Positions 26,530 through 36,350 are shown, counted from the first letter of the stretch. The stretch is DNA of 64,000 bases from Chryseobacterium sp. SNU WT5 (GCF_007362475.1 NZ_CP041687.1:2170001-2234000); one strand, 5' to 3'. Translations and numbers: made by a program. The notes: a model not told the origin generated them from the letters alone.

Positions 26530-28289
26530 ATATTGCAGAGTTCCTAAATACAAATACAGCTAAATTTCCGAGTAAACCCGCTATAGGTTTTAAGAAGAAA
26601 GAAAAATGGACCGAAATTTCCTGGTCTGATTTTCGAAGATCGGTTTTCAAGACCGCAAATGCATTGCGTGATGCTGGGATCAATGAGCATGATAAAGTAG
26701 CGATTTATTCTGATAATTCTGCAGAATGGATCGTAATGGATTTAGCTATTTTGTCTTTAGGCGCAGTTACTGTTCCTATTTATTCTACCAATAATGAAGA
26801 ACAAGCCGAGTATATTCTGAATGAATCTGAATGTAAAATCATCTTGGTTGGAAACCAAGAGCAATATGATGCAGCTTTTGAGATTCTAAACAGAAATCAA
26901 ATTTTACAAAAGGTTCTCGTTGCAAAAAAATCAATTTGGATCAAGAAAGAGAATAGTGCCTACCTGGAAGATTTTATAAAAAAATCAAACGAAGATTTAC
27001 AAATCGTTGAGAAAAGGGACAGCGATCTGGCTACAATTATCTATACTTCTGGAACAACGGGAGTTCCAAAAGGAGTGATGTTAAGTCATGGAAATTTCCA
27101 TAAATCCGTAGAAGCTCACTTTAATTTCTTCAAATTTAAGAACTTTGAACAGGAAACTTCGATGGCTTTCTTACCACTAACTCATATTTTCGAGCGAAGT
27201 TGGACTTTACTGGCTTTATATGGTGGAGCAAAAGTGTATTTTCTTGAGAATACAAAATTGATCGCCAGTGCTTTAGCAGAAGTGAAACCTACGGTTATGT
27301 GCGCAGTGCCTAGATTTTATCAGAAAATTTATGCTGGTGTTCATGAGATGGCAAATAACAGTTCAGCTTCTAAAAAGAAAATCTTTAATTGGGCTATTAA
27401 AACGGGAACCGAAGTTGCGGAATTACGAAGATTAAATAAAAATATTCCTTCGTCCTTAAATTTAAAAAATAAAATTGCCAACCTTATGGTCTTTAACAAG
27501 ATCAAGAAAAAAATGGGTGGTAAACTTTGGTTTATGCCTTGTGGTGGAGCTTCTGTTTCTGCAGAAGTTACTCAGTTTTTTGAAGCATTGGGTATTCATA
27601 TCACTGTAGGTTATGGATTGACAGAAACTACTGCGACCTTAACTGCTTTTCCTTTTCATCATTTCGTACATGGTTCAGCTGGAATTCCGTTTGGTGACAC
27701 TGAAATAAAGATTGGTGAGAACGATGAAATTTTAGCCAAAGGAAGTGGTATTATGAAAGGTTATTATAAGAAACCTTCTGAAACTGCTGAAGTATTCACT
27801 GCTGATGGTTGGTTTAGGACGGGAGATGCCGGAAAATTCGACGAAGCTGGAAACTTAGTAATTACCGATCGGATTAAGGATTTGATGAAAACTTCCAATG
27901 GGAAATATATCACACCACAACCCATTGAAAATCTGCTTTCTAATAATAATTTTATCAATCAAGTGATGATTATTGCAGAAGGGAAACCTTATGTCACCGC
28001 TTTAATAATTCCTAATTTTGAAGCTTTGCAGGAACAACTTGAGAAAAAAAATATTCCGTTTACATCATGGGAAGAAATAGTGGAAACAGATAGTGTTAAA
28101 GAATTTTATAGGGAAAAAATAGATGAGATCCAAAAAGGTCTTTCTGGTTTCGAAAAAGTGAAAAAGTTTACCATAATGCCTGCTGAATTTGAAATTAACA
28201 GTGGTGAGATCACTCCGACTTTGAAAGTGAAGAGAAACGTAGTATTAAAGAAATACGCGGATGTTGTAGATAAAATGTATAATTCTTAG
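26526..28289 (+). CDS. Long-chain fatty acid-CoA ligase (AMP-binding)
   Basis: A 587-residue adenylate-forming enzyme that activates fatty acids to acyl-CoA. It carries the AMP-binding signature YTSGTTGVPKG near residues 174-184, the A5 motif GYGLTET near 358, the A7-like GDAGKFDEAGNL, and the linker motif ITDRIKDLMKTSNGKYI. The size is that of the bacterial FadD15-like group with a shortened C-terminal lid. It is translationally coupled (4-base ATGA overlap) to the upstream SDR gene. Confidence 0.92.
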   Translation: MNIAEFLNTNTAKFPSKPAIGFKKKEKWTEISWSDFRRSVFKTANALRDAGINEHDKVAIYSDNSAEWIVMDLAILSLGAVTVPIYSTNNEEQAEYILNESECKIILVGNQEQYDAAFEILNRNQILQKVLVAKKSIWIKKENSAYLEDFIKKSNEDLQIVEKRDSDLATIIYTSGTTGVPKGVMLSHGNFHKSVEAHFNFFKFKNFEQETSMAFLPLTHIFERSWTLLALYGGAKVYFLENTKLIASALAEVKPTVMCAVPRFYQKIYAGVHEMANNSSASKKKIFNWAIKTGTEVAELRRLNKNIPSSLNLKNKIANLMVFNKIKKKMGGKLWFMPCGGASVSAEVTQFFEALGIHITVGYGLTETTATLTAFPFHHFVHGSAGIPFGDTEIKIGENDEILAKGSGIMKGYYKKPSETAEVFTADGWFRTGDAGKFDEAGNLVITDRIKDLMKTSNGKYITPQPIENLLSNNNFINQVMIIAEGKPYVTALIIPNFEALQEQLEKKNIPFTSWEEIVETDSVKEFYREKIDEIQKGLSGFEKVKKFTIMPAEFEINSGEITPTLKVKRNVVLKKYADVVDKMYNS

Positions 28290-28341
28290 ATCTACTTTAT
28301 TATATAAATGAGTCTTTGTAAAAGTTAAATAAGAAATTAAA

Positions 28342-29394
28342 ATGAACGAATTTTCTGGCAGCACCAACTTCGAAATTTCTGATCAAAAAGTGACAGATAG
28401 TTGTCCTTCCAATATCGCATTAATAAAATATTGGGGAAAGTACGAAAATCAAATTCCTGCAAATCCCAGTATTAGTTATACTTTAAACCTATGTAAAACG
28501 AATACTGAAATGGCGTTTTTTGCTGGAGAGGAATTTTCAGTAATGACTTTTTTAGGTGGAAACGAAGAATTGAAATTCGCCGAGAAAATAGAAAAATACT
28601 TTAAAAATATTCGGGAATATTTACCTTGGATTTTACAAGGAAGATACCTCATTACAACTGAAAATACTTTTCCCCACAGTTCAGGTATCGCAAGTTCTGC
28701 ATCGGGTTTTGGTGCCATTGCAAAGTGTTTAATGCAGTTAGATCAAACTTTTAGTGGAAGTTCTAATGAAGAAGAAGCTTTGAAAAAAGCAAGCTTCCTT
28801 GCGCGATTAGGAAGTGGAAGTGCCTGTCGTAGTTTGTATGACGGTTTGGTGGTTTGGGGTGAAACAAAAGAAGTTTTGGCAAGTTCTGATTTGTTTGCTA
28901 TTCGATATCCAAATGATGAAATTCATCCAATATTTAAAAATTTTAACGATTGGGTTCTGCTTATCCACGAAGGTGAAAAGTCAGTGAGCTCAACTGTCGG
29001 ACATGGTTTGATGAACACCAACCCTTATGCGCAAAGGCGATTTCAGGAAGCACATGAAAATTTCTTAACGCTGAAAACAATCTTGAAAGATGGAGATATG
29101 GACGCGTTTATAAAATTGGTGGAACATGAAGCCTTAACACTGCACGCCATGATGATGATGAGCGACCCTGCATTCATCTTGATGAAAACTGGAACTTTGG
29201 CAGTCATTGATAAAATATGGGACTTTAGAAAAGAAACGGATTTGCCTTTATTCTTCACCTTGGATGCTGGCGCGAATGTGCACCTTTTGTTTCCTGCCAA
29301 TAAAGATGAAGAGCAAATTAAAGAATTTATTATCAAGGAACTGATACAGCATACCCAAAATAATGGGGTTGTGAAAGATGTGATGAGGTTTTAA
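28342..29394 (+). CDS. mvaD: Diphosphomevalonate decarboxylase
   Basis: A 350-residue GHMP-superfamily enzyme that makes isopentenyl diphosphate from mevalonate diphosphate. SNIALIKYWGK (about 23-33) is the family signature, followed by the glycine-rich ATP loop HSSGIASSASGF and SGSACRSLYDG. Mevalonate-pathway genes replace the MEP pathway in many flavobacteria, so the assignment fits the organism. No other pathway genes are next to it. pdxJ, which uses DXP, is nearby, so a DXP supply may still exist for B6 synthesis. Confidence 0.93.
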   Translation: MNEFSGSTNFEISDQKVTDSCPSNIALIKYWGKYENQIPANPSISYTLNLCKTNTEMAFFAGEEFSVMTFLGGNEELKFAEKIEKYFKNIREYLPWILQGRYLITTENTFPHSSGIASSASGFGAIAKCLMQLDQTFSGSSNEEEALKKASFLARLGSGSACRSLYDGLVVWGETKEVLASSDLFAIRYPNDEIHPIFKNFNDWVLLIHEGEKSVSSTVGHGLMNTNPYAQRRFQEAHENFLTLKTILKDGDMDAFIKLVEHEALTLHAMMMMSDPAFILMKTGTLAVIDKIWDFRKETDLPLFFTLDAGANVHLLFPANKDEEQIKEFIIKELIQHTQNNGVVKDVMRF

Positions 29395-29843
29395 TGGAAA
29401 TTTGGAAATCGTGGATTCTGCGACGACAAAAAAAGAGATTTTTGAAGTTTGCCATTTTAGGTAATATATCGGAAACGAAAGGAAAAGTTTTCGCAGGTTT
29501 AAAGCCTATCTGTGACTTTTAATCCTTGATCTGATCTTAATAAAGATATTAATTTTTTAAATAAATCATTCCGATAATCCCTTAAATTTTGGAATTTAGA
29601 TTTTTGTTCCAGGAATTTCAATGTATGGTTATGCGGTTAAACTTACATTGCGTTTATTATTTCCTTAAATAATTTTAATGGATATCCGCAAATAAAGTAA
29701 TTCCAAGCTAGTTGTTAAGAATATTCCGGCAAATTTCTTGCAGTTGAATCTCTACTGTGCGAGTTTTCTCAGAAAATAGCTAACCCAAAAAATAAGATCT
29801 GCCTGTACTTTAGAAAAACAAATCTCTAAAGTGGAAAACTGAA
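29395..29843. other. Intergenic region of about 450 bases with one doubtful short frame
   Basis: It lies between convergent mvaD and a small minus-strand gene. A 42-codon frame runs from the ATG that overlaps the mvaD stop (TAATG, 29394) to 29522, with a basic Trp/Arg/Lys-rich start. No ribosome site, family or conserved feature supports it. The rest is AT-rich with no clear RNA or promoter signal. Confidence 0.3.
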
Positions 29844-30038
29844 CTATTTTTTAAGAGATAAAGTACGCATAGTATGCAAGACGTAAACAACGATGATTCC
29901 TAAGATCGCTGCCGAAATAGATAAAATGAATTTAGAATTTTCTTCATGCCAAAATCCTAGGTTCCATTCCATCATATACAGATTGAATCCGATGAAAATT
30001 ACAAATAGCGCTAAAAATACTTTATAAAAGAGTTGCAT
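29844..30038 (-). CDS. Small two-helix membrane protein
   Basis: A 64-residue protein with two hydrophobic helices (about 5-22 and 38-57) joined by a Trp/Asn-rich polar loop (EWNLGFWHEENSKF). It starts 10 bases after the MarC gene stops and shares its strand, so it is probably co-transcribed. I do not recognise a named family. The composition and tight coupling make it credible as a gene. Confidence 0.6.
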   Translation of the reverse strand: MQLFYKVFLALFVIFIGFNLYMMEWNLGFWHEENSKFILSISAAILGIIVVYVLHTMRTLSLKK

Positions 30039-30048
30039 TTTGTCTTAA

Positions 30049-30645
30049 TTAAAATTTAACATACGTTGAGAACAACTGAGCAAAATTTGCTGTAAATAAC
30101 TTAATTGAAATCGCAAGTAGAATAATCCCGAAAACTTTCTGTAAAACCTGTAAAGTTCCATCTCCTAATTTATTCTCAAGCCAGTTCGCTGATTTCAGCA
30201 CCAAATATACGAAAATAGTATTGAGAATAATACCTGCAATGATATTGATATCATGATATTCCGCACGTAAAGAAAGGGTAGTGGTTAGTGTTCCTGCACC
30301 TGCAATTAGTGGAAATGCAATCGGAACTATCGAGGCCGATTTTGATTCTGCATTTTTCTGGATTTCTATTCCTAAAATCATCTCAATCGCAATCACAAAA
30401 ATAACAAATGCTCCTGCAATTGCAAAGGAATTGACATCAACCCCAATTAATTTCAAGATGTTATTACCAATAAAAAGAAATGCGATCATCAGAGCTCCAG
30501 CAACAATCGTCGCTCTCTCAGCTTCGATTTTACCAAACTTTTTCTTTAGTCCAACAATAATCGGTACAGATCCAACAATATCGATGACGGCGAATAGAAT
30601 CATCGTTGCGGTAAGGGTTTCTTTGATAGAGAAAAATTCGAACAT
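30049..30645 (-). CDS. MarC family integral membrane protein
   Basis: A 198-residue protein with six predicted membrane helices, matching the MarC family length. It begins FFSIKETLTATMILFAVIDIVGSVP and has the conserved IVGLKKKFG and VPIAFPLIAGAGTLTT segments. The family was once linked to multiple antibiotic resistance, a claim later withdrawn; its substrate is unknown. The small two-helix gene follows it by 10 bases. Confidence 0.92.
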   Translation of the reverse strand: MFEFFSIKETLTATMILFAVIDIVGSVPIIVGLKKKFGKIEAERATIVAGALMIAFLFIGNNILKLIGVDVNSFAIAGAFVIFVIAIEMILGIEIQKNAESKSASIVPIAFPLIAGAGTLTTTLSLRAEYHDINIIAGIILNTIFVYLVLKSANWLENKLGDGTLQVLQKVFGIILLAISIKLFTANFAQLFSTYVKF

Positions 30646-30688
30646 TTCTTAGAATTATTAATTTCGCAAAAATATGAAAAATAATTGG

Positions 30689-32422
30689 TTATTTATGAAT
30701 CTTCGAATATAAGGTAACAATAGATTCATACAAGTTGTCTATTTGCCGGTCAAAGTGCAATGGTGCAAATTTTTCAATCTGTACTTTTTCAGAAAGTAAT
30801 CTGTATTCTTCTGCGATTCCTTTTCCTTTTAACTGTTCTAGTTTCAATAAAAAATCGGAATCCGATGTTGCAGCGAATTTTTCCTTTGTTTCATTCTTTA
30901 GCTCTTCATAAGAACTAAAGAATGTTATAAAATTATTATTATCCTTTAATATTTTTAAGTATTCTATACTTTCTTCAAAGTGATTGGAAAGATTTTTCCT
31001 AAGAATTTCTTCGGTTTCCGCAATTGAGGAAGATGGTTTTGAAATTAATTTCGGTTGCATCTTCTTTTTCTGTTTTTTCTGTGTTATTATGAAAAATAGT
31101 GAAAGCAGCGCCGCAAGAAGGGAGATATTTCCGATAATAATTGACCAGTTCACCGTATTGCCATTTTTAACGATTAGGTTTTGGGTTTTTAAAACCGGGG
31201 TGTTTACTGTTTCTAAAACGGTATTTGTATAATCATTTACTTTTTCCAGAGTAGTTTTTGCATCAGCGATTTGGGCTGGAGTTTGAACGTTGATCACTAA
31301 TTCTTCTGCTCCTAAGTCGATATAGTTATTTGCTTGCGGATCGAAATAGGAAAAATCTTCAAACTTAAGTTTTATTCGACCTGCTTTTTTGGGAATCACT
31401 ACATATTGGGCACTTACGAATCCTAACAGTTGATCGTTTTTTGTGGAAGTTGAAGTGGAGATCTTTGGTTCATAAAATAGATAATCATCAGATTTTATGA
31501 TTTTTGGCAGATGTAAACTGCCTAAGTTTCCATTACCGGAAATTTTTAAAATGATATTTAATGGTTTGTCAATTTCAGAAATTTCGTTTGTATTTAAAAG
31601 TTTTAGATCCGATGTGAAATTGCCAACCGCATTTTTATAATTCATTGGCATTCCTTCGGGTAGATTTTTTACATTTATTTTCGCCCGGTTAGAGGTAATT
31701 TTATTGTGTTTACTCGAATGAGAAAGTGAGGCCGAAATCGGATTAATTTGGACAGTTCCAGCTTCTGTCGGAAAGACCATAAAAACTCCTATAACTTGAG
31801 AGGAAACACCAGCCTTTGTTTCAATTTCAGACTTTGCGAAACTGACCTGTTTGATATTGGCATTTTTTTGATGAGATAATTGAATTTTGCCTACTTTTCT
31901 AAAATTATCATAATTTTTACTGTATGCTTTTAAAACAGCAATAGTAGGTTGGTCTTTATAGACTACCTTATTTTTTACTTCTAAGTTCAAATATAAATCG
32001 TTCTTATCAGTATGATCGGCAACCGATGTTTTTTCATTCTCCCGGATATTAATATCAAAAGGTTCGGTCTTGTATGTTTTACCATTAACTTTAACCAGAA
32101 CGGATCCGATTTTCACTGTGCCTGCTTGTTTTGGTGAGAGTACATATTGGTAAACAAGTTGGTTGATGGTACTCCCTTTGTTACCATCTAAAATGATCGT
32201 ATTACGATCAGATGCACTTCCTATAATATCAAACTTAGAGAGATCTGGCATCATCAGTGGAGTCTGTTGCTCCATATTCTCGCCGCTGATCTCAAGTAGA
32301 ATTGTTAGATTGAATGGTCCTTTAACTTTTTGATCTGCTACTTTAGAAATTGCAAGAGTAACCTGACCGTATGCTAATACAGTTGAAAATAAGGTCAATA
32401 TGTAAGAAAACAAATATTTCAT
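30689..32422 (-). CDS. batD: BatD family protein
   Basis: A 577-residue protein with signal peptide 1-19, a long periplasmic beta-rich region (two BatD-type Ig-like domains, about 20-385), one membrane helix near 427-447, and a cytoplasmic helical tail. It is the last gene of the Bat cluster. The start is ATG at 32422, whose A is shared with the batC stop (TAATG). A TTG two codons upstream is possible but less likely. BatD homologues are thought to work with the von Willebrand A proteins BatA and BatB in an envelope complex needed for stress or oxygen tolerance; the mechanism is not established. Confidence 0.9.
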   Translation of the reverse strand: MKYLFSYILTLFSTVLAYGQVTLAISKVADQKVKGPFNLTILLEISGENMEQQTPLMMPDLSKFDIIGSASDRNTIILDGNKGSTINQLVYQYVLSPKQAGTVKIGSVLVKVNGKTYKTEPFDINIRENEKTSVADHTDKNDLYLNLEVKNKVVYKDQPTIAVLKAYSKNYDNFRKVGKIQLSHQKNANIKQVSFAKSEIETKAGVSSQVIGVFMVFPTEAGTVQINPISASLSHSSKHNKITSNRAKINVKNLPEGMPMNYKNAVGNFTSDLKLLNTNEISEIDKPLNIILKISGNGNLGSLHLPKIIKSDDYLFYEPKISTSTSTKNDQLLGFVSAQYVVIPKKAGRIKLKFEDFSYFDPQANNYIDLGAEELVINVQTPAQIADAKTTLEKVNDYTNTVLETVNTPVLKTQNLIVKNGNTVNWSIIIGNISLLAALLSLFFIITQKKQKKKMQPKLISKPSSSIAETEEILRKNLSNHFEESIEYLKILKDNNNFITFFSSYEELKNETKEKFAATSDSDFLLKLEQLKGKGIAEEYRLLSEKVQIEKFAPLHFDRQIDNLYESIVTLYSKIHK

Positions 32423-33156
32423 TACCAATCCTTTTCGTTACTTTCTGGAGTTGAGTAGGAATTTTTATTTAAGATACGTTTTGCTGTTTCTCTCTCTTTG
32501 TTACCGACTCTGTTCAAGATGGCATTTTCTACTTCTTTCGGCATGCTGTTGGCGTTGCTGTTTTCATTGGGATCTTTGCCTTCATCGTCGCCTTTATTTT
32601 GCTGTCCTTTACCCCCGGAAGTTTTCGCTTGATCTCCTTTATCCTCTCCCTGATTTGGATCTTTACTTTTGTCGTCTCCGTTGCCGCCAGATTTACCCTG
32701 TTGCTTCTTTTGTTCTTTTTTTTCCTTTTCCTTCAGCATCGCGATCTCGTAATTTTTGCGAATGCTTTCATTGTATGGGTCTTGTTTCAGTGCTTGTTTG
32801 TACAATTCTGCTGCTTTTTTAGAATCTTCTTCTTGCATGTAGGAGTTGCCAAGATTATATAATGCAGCACTCTTGTCAGGAAAAGTTTTAGAAAGTTGCT
32901 CCGCTTTTTCATACTCTGCTTTCGCTTCCTCATACATCTTTCGCTTATACAAAGAATTGCCTAAGTTGTAATGAGCCATAAAATCTTTGTCATTCTGTTT
33001 TATAGCTTCCATGTATTTGGAAGAAGAGGATTCGTAATTTTTTGCATTAAATTGCTGATTGCCTTTGTGCACGAGCGTTTTATAATTTTCCTGCGCAGAA
33101 AAGAAAGTACAGCCAACCATCATTAAAAAAATAGAAAAAATTAGATTTTTATTCAT
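32422..33156 (-). CDS. batC: BatC, tetratricopeptide repeat protein
   Basis: A 244-residue protein with a signal peptide (about 1-20), TPR repeats over about 25-140 (the alternating helices with YNLGNSLYKRKMYEEA and YNLGNSYMQEED), and a low-complexity Gly/Lys/Asp/Gln tail (about 145-205) before a short C-terminal segment. TPR-containing BatC normally accompanies BatB. Its stop overlaps the batD start by one base, while 88 bases separate it from batB. The charged tail is likely disordered. Confidence 0.9.
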   Translation of the reverse strand: MNKNLIFSIFLMMVGCTFFSAQENYKTLVHKGNQQFNAKNYESSSSKYMEAIKQNDKDFMAHYNLGNSLYKRKMYEEAKAEYEKAEQLSKTFPDKSAALYNLGNSYMQEEDSKKAAELYKQALKQDPYNESIRKNYEIAMLKEKEKKEQKKQQGKSGGNGDDKSKDPNQGEDKGDQAKTSGGKGQQNKGDDEGKDPNENSNANSMPKEVENAILNRVGNKERETAKRILNKNSYSTPESNEKDW

Positions 33157-33244
33157 CAGTGCAAAATTATCCCTTTATATGTTAAGGACCATGGTTGGAA
33201 CTGTTAAAATTGGGTTAAAAAACTTGATATCAGTAGGTTTAGAA

Positions 33245-34252
33245 TTACAAATTGAAATCTTTTTTCGGATTAAAAAGAAAAATAATCATAAAAAACAGAA
33301 TCGATAATGCCAAAAAATATTGATAATAGTGAATTGCATTATTTGATTGTACAGAACTTTCAGACGAAGAGGTGCTTTTTCGCAATCCATCAATAATCTG
33401 GGTAGTAGCATTGTCAAGATTATTGCCATCAACATAAGTTCCATCGGTTTGACTTGCAATATTTTTTAAAGCGAGATCCTGTCTTTTTGAAATGACGGTT
33501 TCTCCTGCAAGATCTGTTTTATATCCCATTAATTGTCCGAACACATATTCGGGGATTGGAGCACCTTCTTCTGAGCCTATCCCCACGGTAATGATAGAAA
33601 TTCCCTCTTTTGAAGCCAATTTTATCGCTGCTTTTTCATTTCCTTCATTATCTTCACCATCGCTTAGCATGATTACTGTACGGGCTCCTTTGGGAATGTT
33701 TTTAAATTTCTCAGTAACTGTCTGTAAAGCCTTCAGAAAATCAGTTCCCTGTGTTTTGACAATATTCGTTTCTACTCCGCCTAGATACGTCTCTGCAGCA
33801 GTAAAATCTGTAGTTAATGGCATAATGGATGATGCTTCACCTGCGAATACCACAATTCCAACCTTGTCATTTTTCATTTTACCCATGGTGTTAATGATGA
33901 TGTTCTTGGCTTCATCTAAACGGTTAGGTGCGATATCTTGTGCATTCATAGAGTTAGAAACATCCAACAAGAAGATAACGTTGTTCATTTTCTGTTTCGT
34001 CTTTATCTCTTCGGAACCGCTTAAAACATCAACAATTGATAAAATTAAAAATAAGGTACCCAGTAGATAAAGCAGAGGCAGTATTTTTGAGAATTTGGAT
34101 TTCTTCTCAAATAATTCCTCTTGAAACCTTACTTCTGCAAAGATCCTCTTTCTACCATTTTTCCATTTGAGATAGTAAACCATAATGATCCCTAGCAGCG
34201 GCAAAAGCAACAGCAGAAATAAATACCAGTTATTTCCTAAAGTCCAGTTCAT
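33245..34252 (-). CDS. batB: BatB, von Willebrand factor A domain membrane protein
   Basis: A 335-residue protein with two N-terminal membrane helices (about 8-28 and 57-75), a periplasmic VWA domain (about 90-290) and a C-terminal helix. The MIDAS metal site DxSxS is at D97, S99 and S101 (DVSNSM), and the downstream TDFTAAETYLGG and LSDGEDNEGN supply the other ligands. Members of the pair BatA/BatB form hetero-oligomers in related bacteria. batC follows by 88 bases and batA lies upstream. Confidence 0.93.
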   Translation of the reverse strand: MNWTLGNNWYLFLLLLLPLLGIIMVYYLKWKNGRKRIFAEVRFQEELFEKKSKFSKILPLLYLLGTLFLILSIVDVLSGSEEIKTKQKMNNVIFLLDVSNSMNAQDIAPNRLDEAKNIIINTMGKMKNDKVGIVVFAGEASSIMPLTTDFTAAETYLGGVETNIVKTQGTDFLKALQTVTEKFKNIPKGARTVIMLSDGEDNEGNEKAAIKLASKEGISIITVGIGSEEGAPIPEYVFGQLMGYKTDLAGETVISKRQDLALKNIASQTDGTYVDGNNLDNATTQIIDGLRKSTSSSESSVQSNNAIHYYQYFLALSILFFMIIFLFNPKKDFNL

Positions 34253-34314
34253 TTTTTATATCGTAGTCAATTTTTAATCTTTTTTATCTTTCATTAAACA
34301 AAACCCTTGAACTT

Positions 34315-34387
34315 CTAGCCCCGATTGCAGTGAAAATCCTCTATTTGAGTTTTGCGAAAATAGAGATTGCAGCGAAAAGCGGGATCG
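34315..34387. repeat. Degenerate intergenic repeat, family R1, copy A
   Basis: Begins CTAGCCCCGATTGCAGTG and ends GCGAAAAGCGGGATCG, with an internal hairpin CTCTATTT/AAATAGAG (34339-34346 and 34358-34365). It lies between batA and batB, so it must be transcribed if the cluster is one operon. Related copies are at 47546-47675, 53821-53946 and 60757-60847. Confidence 0.6.
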
Positions 34388-34437
34388 TTTTTCAATAAAG
34401 CTAAAATCATGTTGCTTCTAATTACAGTTATCCTCTT

Positions 34438-35445
34438 CTAACTTAAAAATTTATAAAACACCCAACGCAATAAAGCATCAAAAATCAAAACGCCTAAAGC
34501 AATCCAAAGAAAAATCCTAAAATATTCCTGGTAATTGTATAGCTTACTGGTTTTTAATTCGGATTTTTCAAGTTGATTAATTTCTTCATATACGTTCTCC
34601 AAACTTTCGTTAGAAGTTGCTCGAAAATATTTTCCATTTGTCGTCTGTGCGATTTCACGAAGGACAGGTTCGTCAATTTGTACTTCCGTCTCCGTGAAAA
34701 CCAAATCACCAAAAATATCAGTCGCAGTCGGCATCAGGGCGTAACCATTAGTTCCAATTCCGATCGTATAAACTTTGATGCCATTACTTCGGGCTAATTC
34801 TGCGCCAACTTGGGTTGGCATTGCATTTTCAATCGTATTTACTCCATCCGTCATTAAAATAATGATTTTGGATTTTGCTTTGCTGTTTCTTAAATGGGTT
34901 ACGGCTACAGACAAACCTTCGCCAATGGCAGTTCCAGGCAAGAGTTCAAGAGGATTCAATTGATCTAACTCTTCCAGAACGACTGCGTGATCAGAAGTGA
35001 CGGGAACTTTTGTAAATGCTTCCCCCGAATAAGTTACTAATCCAATACGGTCGCCAGGTCTTTGATTAACAAATTTTTTCGCAATTTTTTTCAGAGCCGT
35101 TAGGCGGTCAGGTTCCAGATCTTTTGCAAGCATACTCAGCGAGACATCTACGGAAAGCATGATATCGATACCTTTGCTGTCATCTTGATTTTGAGAGATT
35201 GTAAAGGTTCTCGGTCGGGAAATGGCAATAATTAAGGCAGAAAGGATAACGTATTTAGAGATTTTCAGTAAAAAAAGAACAAAGAGAATGGTTTTGTTCT
35301 CGTCCATACTTTGAGTGGAAGGGACCTTGATTCCTGAGCGTTTTTTCTTGCGCAGATCTAAAATGATCAACGGAATGAAAATCAAAAACAGCAACAAAAA
35401 CCACGGACTGTAAAACTCAAAGTTTAAAAAATCTAATGCCATCAT
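34438..35445 (-). CDS. batA: BatA, von Willebrand factor A domain membrane protein
   Basis: A 335-residue protein with the same plan as BatB: membrane helices at about 12-30 and 52-75, a VWA domain with MIDAS residues D100, S102 and S104 (DVSLSM) and LMTDGVN, then a C-terminal helix. The start is set at the tandem ATG 35445/35442, just past the stop of the preceding gene; a GTG at 35460 would overlap that gene. It is 185 bases from batB, and that gap is occupied by a repeat. Confidence 0.9.
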   Translation of the reverse strand: MMALDFLNFEFYSPWFLLLFLIFIPLIILDLRKKKRSGIKVPSTQSMDENKTILFVLFLLKISKYVILSALIIAISRPRTFTISQNQDDSKGIDIMLSVDVSLSMLAKDLEPDRLTALKKIAKKFVNQRPGDRIGLVTYSGEAFTKVPVTSDHAVVLEELDQLNPLELLPGTAIGEGLSVAVTHLRNSKAKSKIIILMTDGVNTIENAMPTQVGAELARSNGIKVYTIGIGTNGYALMPTATDIFGDLVFTETEVQIDEPVLREIAQTTNGKYFRATSNESLENVYEEINQLEKSELKTSKLYNYQEYFRIFLWIALGVLIFDALLRWVFYKFLS

Positions 35446-35452
35446 CTTATTT

Positions 35453-36349
35453 TTAAACACCAGTCCTTAATTGTTCGTCTTCCAAATCTCTGGAAGATCG
35501 TTTCACAAATGTTTTCATTTGATCAAAATCAGTTTGCATATTTTGCTGGTCTGGAAAAACCTTTGCAAATTTCACCAGATCTCCTCTCAAGAAGATGTCT
35601 TCTATGATTCTTTCGTTTTCTGGTGAAATGGTATTGTTTAACTTAATTACATCAATCAAATCGTCTGTAAGCAGCACATTCGCTGGGATTTTATATTGTT
35701 TCGTGATGAAGTTTCTGGTAATGTCCAGCAATTCTACATAGAATAGGCGGTAGTTTCCGTCTTCTATATATTTTTTCTTTTTCAACAGGTCCAATTCTTT
35801 TAAAGTTTGATTGGTCATAACGATAGGCGACGATTTTCTTCTCTTTCCGTAGCGAATAAGTTGATAGATAAGAAATACGATCGCAATTAAAATTAAGGTT
35901 CCCAAAATATACCACTTGTAAAGCTGCCAGTAATCCTGCACATCGAGTTTGACCTCTTTGTTTTTCATGATGTCATTGATCTCATCGCCTTTTTGTGCGG
36001 TGTTAATTACTTCTACATCATATGGAATTGTTTTAAATACTTTTCCATTAATCTTAAAATCTAAAGAAGGAATAGTGAATTTACCTTCCTCAAATACTGC
36101 AAATTCAATAACACGGTCGTAAGTATCAACCTGTTTAGAAATACTGTCTTTTATTTCTTCAAAATGAAAGGGAAGTAATTCATTTTTAGGTGCAGACTGA
36201 ACATCTTTACCTTGCAATTCTGCGATATGAATTCTAAATATTCCCGGTTCCCCTAAAGCTAAAGTTTGCTTATCTAATTTTGAACCAAGCGTTTGCGAAA
36301 ACACGAGAACCTGTAGGAATAAAAATATAAGGAGTGCTGTTTTTTTCAA
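35453..36349 (-). CDS. Bat-cluster membrane protein with TTG start (BatD-like N domain)
   Basis: A 298-residue protein: signal peptide (KKTALLIFLFLQVLVFSQ at about 2-19), a beta-rich periplasmic domain (about 20-135), one membrane helix near 145-165, and a charged cytoplasmic region. An ATG at 36436 exists but would overlap the DUF58 gene by 86 bases and place a hydrophilic stretch before the signal peptide. The TTG at 36349 starts 1 base after the DUF58 stop and puts the signal peptide at the N terminus, so I prefer it. Its position between DUF58 and batA is standard for flavobacterial Bat clusters. It may be the partner of the VWA proteins. Confidence 0.75.
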   Translation of the reverse strand: MKKTALLIFLFLQVLVFSQTLGSKLDKQTLALGEPGIFRIHIAELQGKDVQSAPKNELLPFHFEEIKDSISKQVDTYDRVIEFAVFEEGKFTIPSLDFKINGKVFKTIPYDVEVINTAQKGDEINDIMKNKEVKLDVQDYWQLYKWYILGTLILIAIVFLIYQLIRYGKRRKSSPIVMTNQTLKELDLLKKKKYIEDGNYRLFYVELLDITRNFITKQYKIPANVLLTDDLIDVIKLNNTISPENERIIEDIFLRGDLVKFAKVFPDQQNMQTDFDQMKTFVKRSSRDLEDEQLRTGV

Positions 36350-36350
36350 T

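Noticed and set aside
30049-30645. MarC as an antibiotic resistance determinant
   Set aside because: The family name comes from an early claim later withdrawn. The sequence gives no such evidence.
32451-32862. Plus-strand frames rich in Leu, Phe and Cys
   Set aside because: They are shadows of the Lys/Glu/Gln-rich batC gene on the other strand.
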